10,771 bases of DNA, from assembly GCA_900556645.1 (NCBI GenBank), contig USPJ01000018.1, positions 1 to 10,771 on the forward strand, read 5' to 3'. Positions 6,463-10,771 of the stretch are shown in pieces (positions within the stretch are counted from its first letter, which is position 1; each line of letters opens with the position of its first letter). A program made the position numbers and the translations under genes. The notes beneath the pieces were generated by a model. It was not told the DNA's origin, made no database searches, and saw only the letters and a list, made by a program, of their open reading frames with translations. The DNA comes from an uncultured Lachnospiraceae bacterium. Its GTDB lineage: Bacteria > Bacillota_A > Clostridia > Lachnospirales > Lachnospiraceae.

Positions 6463-7824
6463 CTATGAGACAAAATCTATATATTTTAAATAAGCTTCTT
6501 TATAGCTTGCTGATTCTGCAAGGGAAATCACGGAAGTGTATTCTTTCAGCCTGTCAAAATAAGCAGGATTTGGACAACGTAAATATTTTATGGCACCCAA
6601 AAGAGAAGTGTTTCCCACACAGGAAACCTTACCTGAACAATCGGAAGGCAGCAGTCCGATGGAAATAGCCTTGAAGACATCCGTATTGGTACCAAAGCCA
6701 CCGCTGAGATATACTTGCTTTATATTGTCGGCACTGACACCATATTGAGTGAAAAGGGTTTCAATACCTGCCCGCACAGAAGCTTTTGCCAACTGGATGT
6801 CACGAATATCCTCCTGTGTAAAAGAATAATCCTGATAGGTGTATCCGGTGTGAAAGAAAATACCCTGTAAAAGACCGGTATGGTCTATGGCACCTTTTTG
6901 CTGCATTTCATAAAGAGCGTCAATGACAACGCTGCCGGGAATGCGGCTGCCCTCAAAAGCAGGTCCTGCGGCAACAGAAGAGGCTAATAGATGACCTTCT
7001 TTTCCCAAGACCATTTCTCCGTTTGTTCCCAAATCAATAAAAAGCGAAAGGCTATCTTTTTTTGGTAAATCTAAAAAGTATAAGCCCGAGAGAATGTCTC
7101 CTCCGACAAAAGTATCCAGACAAGGGATAAGAGTGACGGTGGTATTAGGAAAAACATCGGTGGCAAAAAAATCTTTGGCGGTCATATCGTCAAAGGAAAG
7201 AGCAGTAGGGGTAAAGGGAGCCTGTCCCAAGGTTTTACAAGATAGATTCCGCAGCAGATGGCACATAGCCGTATTGGCAGAAATACAAATAGAATCCAAT
7301 TTGTCCGCCGGGATACCGGAAGACTGCAAAAGTGTATGAATACCCTTTGATATAAGGGCGAGTAAATCCTGTTGAAGTAAATTACCTTTTCCTTGATTAG
7401 AAGCTTCAATACGGCTTAAAACGTCTGCTCCATAAGAGATTCCGGGATTTGGGTAACCCTTGGAAGAAAGAATCGTGCCGTTGTTTAAATCCACCAAAGC
7501 CAGAGCAATGGTAGTTGTTCCAAGGTCCACAGCAATGCCGCAATGGGAAGAAACAACAGAAACAGATTCCGCAGTAGGCATCTCAATATCCGAAAAGAGC
7601 AATGTGTCAGGGAGCTGAATGTGCGAAATGCTTCCGACAGTGGTGTGACAAGCCCGTACCTCTTGACCGTCAGCAATAACCGTACAATGTCCGCAGACAC
7701 CTCTTCCACCGCAGGACGCCGGAAGAGAAAAGCCGTTTTTCTGTAAAATATTTAAAATAGAGTCGGATTCCACCGCAGATACTTGAAATGTCTGGTTGCC
7801 TTTGCTGATTGTGAGCTGCCGCAT
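6463..7824 (-). CDS. RACo-like protein: [2Fe-2S] ferredoxin domain fused to ASKHA/DUF4445 ATPase
   Basis: A 453-residue protein. The N-terminal plant-type ferredoxin domain binds a [2Fe-2S] cluster through C38, C44, C47 and C59 (SCGGRGVCGHC...RAC). An ASKHA-fold part begins near residue 96: phosphate-1 loop GIAVDLGTTTIAL (96-108), NPGISYGADVLSRIEAS (126-142), second acidic loop IDLGTNGE (263-270), AAGPAFEG (285-292), and adenosine-side SGGFG (374-378) and GNTSLLGA (404-411). In acetogens and methylotrophs RACo/RamA proteins use ATP to reduce inactive Co(II) corrinoid proteins to Co(I). RACo is about 630 residues; this protein has only ~35 residues between ferredoxin and ASKHA parts, so it lacks the linker/middle domain. 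No corrinoid protein or methyltransferase lies in the window. The ribosome site GGGAGG precedes the ATG. It is convergent with the Rpn-family gene and divergent from the B12-binding radical SAM gene. The exact client is unknown. Confidence 0.88.
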   Translation of the reverse strand: MRQLTISKGNQTFQVSAVESDSILNILQKNGFSLPASCGGRGVCGHCTVIADGQEVRACHTTVGSISHIQLPDTLLFSDIEMPTAESVSVVSSHCGIAVDLGTTTIALALVDLNNGTILSSKGYPNPGISYGADVLSRIEASNQGKGNLLQQDLLALISKGIHTLLQSSGIPADKLDSICISANTAMCHLLRNLSCKTLGQAPFTPTALSFDDMTAKDFFATDVFPNTTVTLIPCLDTFVGGDILSGLYFLDLPKKDSLSLFIDLGTNGEMVLGKEGHLLASSVAAGPAFEGSRIPGSVVIDALYEMQQKGAIDHTGLLQGIFFHTGYTYQDYSFTQEDIRDIQLAKASVRAGIETLFTQYGVSADNIKQVYLSGGFGTNTDVFKAISIGLLPSDCSGKVSCVGNTSLLGAIKYLRCPNPAYFDRLKEYTSVISLAESASYKEAYLKYIDFVS

Positions 7825-7840
7825 ATACTGTCCTCCCTTA

Positions 7841-7878
7841 ATACAATGTTAGTGGATGATGATCCAACAACATTGTAT
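7841..7878. repeat. 38-bp near-perfect dyad in the divergent promoter region
   Basis: Left arm ATACAATGTTAGTGGAT (7841-7857) and right arm ATCCAACAACATTGTAT (7862-7878) are complementary at 15 of 17 positions around a four-base centre GATG. The outer ten bases pair perfectly. The right end overlaps the -10 box of the minus-strand RACo-like promoter, and the dyad would span its start site and early leader, ending 8 bp before the GGGAGG ribosome site (minus-strand order). The long symmetric arms suit a dimeric repressor operator. If transcription starts further upstream, it would instead form a leader hairpin next to the ribosome site. Confidence 0.72.
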
Positions 7879-7905
7879 CATAGAGACGGTATATGTGCCA
7901 GACAA
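7877..7905 (-). promoter_or_regulatory. Promoter of the RACo-like gene
   Basis: On the minus strand, TTGTCT (plus coordinates 7900-7905) is followed after 17 bp by TATGAT (7877-7882). The -10 differs from consensus by one base and the -35 by two. Predicted transcription starts at about 7870, inside the dyad, roughly 45 nt before the start codon. Confidence 0.6.
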
Positions 7906-7912
7906 TGACATC

Positions 7913-7941
7913 TGGAAAAGCGAGGCAGGTTGTACTATAAT
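7913..7941 (+). promoter_or_regulatory. Promoter of the radical SAM-nth-exonuclease operon
   Basis: A perfect TATAAT (7936-7941) lies 17 bp after TGGAAA (7913-7918; 4 of 6 matches to the -35 consensus). The start site should be near 7948, about 28 nt before the ATG at 7976. The -35 boxes of this and the minus-strand promoter are only about 8 bp apart, so both polymerases compete for the same short stretch. Confidence 0.65.
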
Positions 7942-7975
7942 AGTAGGAAAATGAGTACAAAGAAAGAGACAAGAT

Positions 7976-9712
7976 ATGAAAATTTTACTGACAGCCATCA
8001 ATGCAAAATATATACATTCCAATCTGGCAGTTTACATCCTTCGTGCCTACGCCAGGGAATACAGGGAGCAGATTGAACTGGCGGAGTTTACCATCAATCA
8101 GAGAGTGGATGAGATTTTAGAGGAAATCTATAAAAGAGAGCCGGATGTACTCTGCTTTTCCTGTTATATCTGGAATTTTACCTATGTGGAGGAATTGATA
8201 GAGGAGATAAAAAAGCTAAGACCAAATCTGCCTATATGGGTGGGAGGACCGGAGGTTTCCTATGAGGTGGAAACTTTGCTGCGGGAACATCCGGGCATTG
8301 ACGGAGTGATGATTGGAGAAGGGGAAAAGACCTTCCTTGATTTTTGCAGATGTTATATAGAAGAAAAAGACCAGTTGGAGGAATCGCTTTGTGGGATAAA
8401 AGGAATTGCATACCGCAGAGCAGACGGCAGTATTTTTGAGACAGAGCCGCAGGAACCTTTGGACATGAGTACCATACCTTTTCCATATGAAGATATGACC
8501 GATTTTCAGAACCGTATCATTTATTATGAATCTTCCCGGGGATGTCCGTTTTCCTGTAGTTATTGTCTTTCTTCCGTGGACAAGCGATTACGGTTTCGGG
8601 ATATAGCACTGGTAAAAAAGGAATTGGGCTTTTTTATAGAAAAAGAAGTGCCGCAGGTAAAGTTTGTGGACAGAACCTTTAACTGTAACCATAAACATGC
8701 AATGGAAATCTGGTGTTTTATCAAAGAGAAGGACAGGGGAATTACCAATTTTCATTTTGAAGTGGCGGCGGATTTACTGAATGAAGAGGAACTGGCATTT
8801 ATCGAAACTATGCGTCCCGGATTAATTCAGTTAGAAATCGGCGTCCAGTCTACCAATGAAAACACCATTGCCACAATCCACAGACAGATGAACTTAGCGG
8901 AGGTTCAAAAAAAGGTGGGTAGAATCCAGCAGACCGGAAATGTCCATCAGCATTTGGATTTGATTGCGGGATTGCCGGAGGAGGATTATCGAAGCTTTCA
9001 GGAATCCTTTGATGAGATTTATGCATGGAAGCCGGAACAGCTTCAATTGGGATTCCTAAAAGTGTTAAAGGGTTCTTATATGTTTGAATACGCCCAAGAG
9101 TACGGTATGATTTACAAATCAAAGCCGCCTTACGAGGTGATGGCAACGAAATGGCTGACCTATGAAGAGGTATTGAAGATAAAACTGGTGGAGGAGATGC
9201 TGGAGGTCTATTACAACAGCGGACAGTTTGAAATCACCATGAAAGTGTTGGAGCTTTCCTTTGATAGTGCTTTTACAATGTTCTTGAAGCTGGGAGAATT
9301 TTATGAGGAAAAGGGATATCTTCGTCTGCGGCACACCAGAATCCGCCGTTGCGAGATTTTGTTGGAATTTGCAGAGCTTTATGATAAGGAACATACAGAG
9401 CTTTTAAAAGAGACCTTGACACTGGATTTATACTATAGAGAGAACATGAAGACCCGTCCCGCTTTTGCCGAGGATTTGACTGGGATAAAAGAAGTGAGCA
9501 GAAATTATTGTAAAAAAGGACGGTTGTCCCATTTGGAACCTTGTCACTATGAAAACCTGATTACGGAAAAACGGAGTCGGGAAGGATATCCAAAGAGATG
9601 CGAGACTTATTATATCTTATTTGACTATGAAGAGAGGAATCCTTTGACCAATCAGGCAAAAGCATATATTGTGGAAAGCCAACAGGCAAAAGTGGAAGGG
9701 AAGGAGAAGTGA
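7976..9712 (+). CDS. B12-binding-domain radical SAM protein with DUF4080 C-terminus
   Basis: A 578-residue protein. The N-terminal ~140 residues form a cobalamin-binding-like Rossmann domain (MKILLTAINAKYIHSNLAVY at the start; IWVGGPEVSYE at 87-97; DGVMIGEGE at 109-117). No DxHxxG motif is visible, so cobalamin would bind without a histidine axial ligand, if at all. The radical SAM core has the cluster motif SRGCPFSCSYC with C190, C194 and C197, then VDRTFNCN and the barrel strands FHFEVAAD and LEIGVQS. The C-terminal ~200 residues match the DUF4080 extension in this subgroup. The ligated [4Fe-4S] cluster would cleave S-adenosylmethionine; substrate and reaction are unknown, with methyl transfer or another radical modification both possible. 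The ribosome site is weak (AAAGAGAC). nth follows after one base, so the genes are translated from one mRNA. Family assignment is strong, function open. Confidence 0.9.
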   Translation: MKILLTAINAKYIHSNLAVYILRAYAREYREQIELAEFTINQRVDEILEEIYKREPDVLCFSCYIWNFTYVEELIEEIKKLRPNLPIWVGGPEVSYEVETLLREHPGIDGVMIGEGEKTFLDFCRCYIEEKDQLEESLCGIKGIAYRRADGSIFETEPQEPLDMSTIPFPYEDMTDFQNRIIYYESSRGCPFSCSYCLSSVDKRLRFRDIALVKKELGFFIEKEVPQVKFVDRTFNCNHKHAMEIWCFIKEKDRGITNFHFEVAADLLNEEELAFIETMRPGLIQLEIGVQSTNENTIATIHRQMNLAEVQKKVGRIQQTGNVHQHLDLIAGLPEEDYRSFQESFDEIYAWKPEQLQLGFLKVLKGSYMFEYAQEYGMIYKSKPPYEVMATKWLTYEEVLKIKLVEEMLEVYYNSGQFEITMKVLELSFDSAFTMFLKLGEFYEEKGYLRLRHTRIRRCEILLEFAELYDKEHTELLKETLTLDLYYRENMKTRPAFAEDLTGIKEVSRNYCKKGRLSHLEPCHYENLITEKRSREGYPKRCETYYILFDYEERNPLTNQAKAYIVESQQAKVEGKEK

Positions 9713-9713
9713 A

Positions 9714-10340
9714 ATGACCAAAAGAACCGGAGAAATATTGAAACGTCTGGATGAGGCATACGGAAAAGAATATATCTGTTATCTGAACTATGAGACACCG
9801 TGGCAGCTATTGATTGCGGTAATGTTAAGTGCCCAATGCACCGATGCCAGAGTCAATATTGTGACGAAGGATTTGTTTGTAAAGTATCCCACATTGGAGG
9901 CCTTTGCCAATGCGGATTTAAAAGAACTGGAGCAGGATATCCATTCTACCGGTTTTTATCATAATAAGGCAAAGAATATCATAGCCTGTACCAAAAGGCT
10001 TTTGGAGGAATACAACGGCGAGGTGCCGGAAAAATTAGAGGATTTGACATCTCTGGCAGGCGTAGGCAGAAAAACCGCCAATGTCATTCGGGGAAACATT
10101 TATCACGAACCCAGTGTGGTGGTGGATACCCATGTAAAACGGATTTCCAAAAAACTGGGATTTACCAAATCGGAGGATCCGGAAAAGGTAGAACAGGATT
10201 TGATGAAGGTGTTGCCGAAAGACCATTGGATTCTTTATAATATCCAGATTATTACATTGGGAAGAAGTATTTGTACCGCAAGGAATCCGAAGTGTACAGA
10301 GTGTTTTTTGGCGGATTTGTGCAAAGCAAAGGGAAAATAA
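9714..10340 (+). CDS. nth: Endonuclease III, DNA glycosylase/AP lyase
   Basis: A 208-residue protein that removes oxidised pyrimidines from DNA and cleaves the abasic site in base-excision repair. The helix-hairpin-helix is LTSLAGVGRKTANVI (111-125), with catalytic Lys120, and the catalytic aspartate is D138 in VVVDTHVKR. The C-terminal [4Fe-4S] cluster has the C-x6-C-x2-C-x5-C ligands C187, C194, C197 and C203. These positions are, from recall, the same numbers as in E. coli Nth. The ATG at 9714 is chosen over an in-frame TTG at 9669 because it has an AAGGAG ribosome site seven bases upstream, does not overlap the preceding gene, and gives the family's usual length and start. It begins one base after the radical SAM stop and ends one base before the exonuclease gene. 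All key residues are intact. Confidence 0.97.
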   Translation: MTKRTGEILKRLDEAYGKEYICYLNYETPWQLLIAVMLSAQCTDARVNIVTKDLFVKYPTLEAFANADLKELEQDIHSTGFYHNKAKNIIACTKRLLEEYNGEVPEKLEDLTSLAGVGRKTANVIRGNIYHEPSVVVDTHVKRISKKLGFTKSEDPEKVEQDLMKVLPKDHWILYNIQIITLGRSICTARNPKCTECFLADLCKAKGK

Positions 10341-10341
10341 T

Positions 10342-10771
10342 ATGTTACGAAATTATACGGTACTGGATTTAGAAATGACAGGACTGAATGCAAAACATCA
10401 TAAAATCTTGGAGGCAGCCGCTGTACGGGTGCGGGAACAAAAGATTGTAGACAGCTTTTCCATGCTGATTCATCAGGAACTGCCTTTGGAGGAAGAGATT
10501 GTCCGATTGACGGGAATTACCGATGAGATGCTGGCAAATGCCCCGGAAGAAGAGGAAATTCTGACAGAGTTTTTTGCTTTTTTGGGGGAAGATGTTCTGA
10601 TTGGTCACAATATAATCTTTGACTACGGATTTTTAAAACAGGCGGCGGTAAATCGAAAGTTGTCTTTTGAACGAAAGGGAGTGGACACCTTAAAGATTGC
10701 AAGAAGATGCCTTCCTGCGGAGCAGAAAAAAGATCTGGATACGTTATGTAAACTCATGGAAATTCCTATGG
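10342..10771 (+). CDS. DnaQ/PolC-type 3'-5' exonuclease, 3' end beyond the window
   Basis: An open frame from ATG at 10342 to the window edge, 143 visible residues. It matches the DEDD exonuclease domain of DNA polymerase III epsilon/PolC: ExoI VLDLEMTGL (D9, E11), a following strand-helix HKILEAAAVRVREQKIVDSF, the IVRLTGITDEML segment (53-64), and ExoII VLIGHNIIFDYGFL with H89, N90 and D94. VDTLKIARR (D115) follows. The ExoIII motif with the last catalytic Asp and its His or Tyr falls outside the window, so the DEDDh/DEDDy class cannot be settled. It probably encodes a free-standing proofreading-type or repair exonuclease, since the frame opens directly on the exonuclease fold. One base separates it from nth, with only a weak purine stretch (AAAGGGAAAA) as ribosome site, so translational coupling is likely. 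Confidence 0.9.
   Translation, partial: MLRNYTVLDLEMTGLNAKHHKILEAAAVRVREQKIVDSFSMLIHQELPLEEEIVRLTGITDEMLANAPEEEEILTEFFAFLGEDVLIGHNIIFDYGFLKQAAVNRKLSFERKGVDTLKIARRCLPAEQKKDLDTLCKLMEIPM

Noticed and set aside
6465..6668. Plus-strand open frame of 67 codons opposite the RACo-like gene
   Set aside because: It lies entirely within the antisense of a well-supported gene, has no family resemblance and no good ribosome site.
7825..7975. Cobalamin riboswitch upstream of the B12-related genes
   Set aside because: The spacer is only 151 bp, no B12-box-like sequence was seen, and the dyad and two promoters fill most of it.
9669..9713. TTG at 9669 as the start of nth
   Set aside because: It would overlap the radical SAM gene and add 15 residues unlike the family; the ATG at 9714 has a good ribosome site and gives the normal length.

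Overview
The window looks like a piece of a low-GC Firmicutes chromosome, most likely a gut Clostridia member of the Lachnospiraceae type. This is an inference from AT-rich codon use, GGAGG-type ribosome sites, Rho-independent terminators and gene content: an MMPL exporter paired with a heptad-repeat envelope protein, an Rpn-type PD-(D/E)XK protein, a RACo-like activator and a DUF4080 radical SAM protein. Nothing in it looks like a phage, plasmid or CRISPR locus, and no tRNA or rRNA gene was seen.

Region 1 (1-5418, + strand) is a membrane and envelope export cluster. It opens with the 3' part of a TetR-type regulator. A short regulatory interval follows, with repeated AATGTATA-containing elements and a terminator-like hairpin. 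Next come a 12-TM MMPL/RND exporter, an extracytoplasmic heptad-repeat protein (YhgE/Pip-like) and a small MntP-like membrane protein. The three structural genes lie close together, each with its own Shine-Dalgarno site, and a strong terminator closes the block. The layout suggests a TetR-regulated export operon of unknown substrate. The MntP-like protein keeps the family fold but has replaced the two acidic positions that define the manganese exporter.

Region 2 (5419-6462) is a single-gene unit: a good sigma-A promoter, a 13-bp palindrome over its -35 box, a short leader whose hairpin includes part of the Shine-Dalgarno site, and an Rpn/PD-(D/E)XK nuclease-family gene. Three consecutive inverted repeats lie between it and the convergent gene that follows.

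Region 3 (6463-7975) is a minus-strand gene for a short RACo-like protein, a [2Fe-2S] ferredoxin domain fused to an ASKHA/DUF4445 ATPase. It is divergent from the next gene. The shared 151-bp spacer holds two back-to-back sigma-A promoters and a 38-bp near-perfect dyad overlapping the -10 box of the RACo promoter.

Region 4 (7976-10771, + strand) is a tightly packed operon: a B12-binding-domain radical SAM protein (DUF4080), endonuclease III (nth) and the beginning of a DnaQ/PolC-type 3'-5' exonuclease cut by the window end. Genes in it are separated by a single base.

Most genes belong to recognisable families. The parts least explained by known annotation are the altered MntP-like protein in the export operon, the long insertion that splits the heptad repeats, the large dyad between the corrinoid-activator-like gene and the B12-radical SAM gene, and the repeat/terminator arrangement ahead of the exporter.
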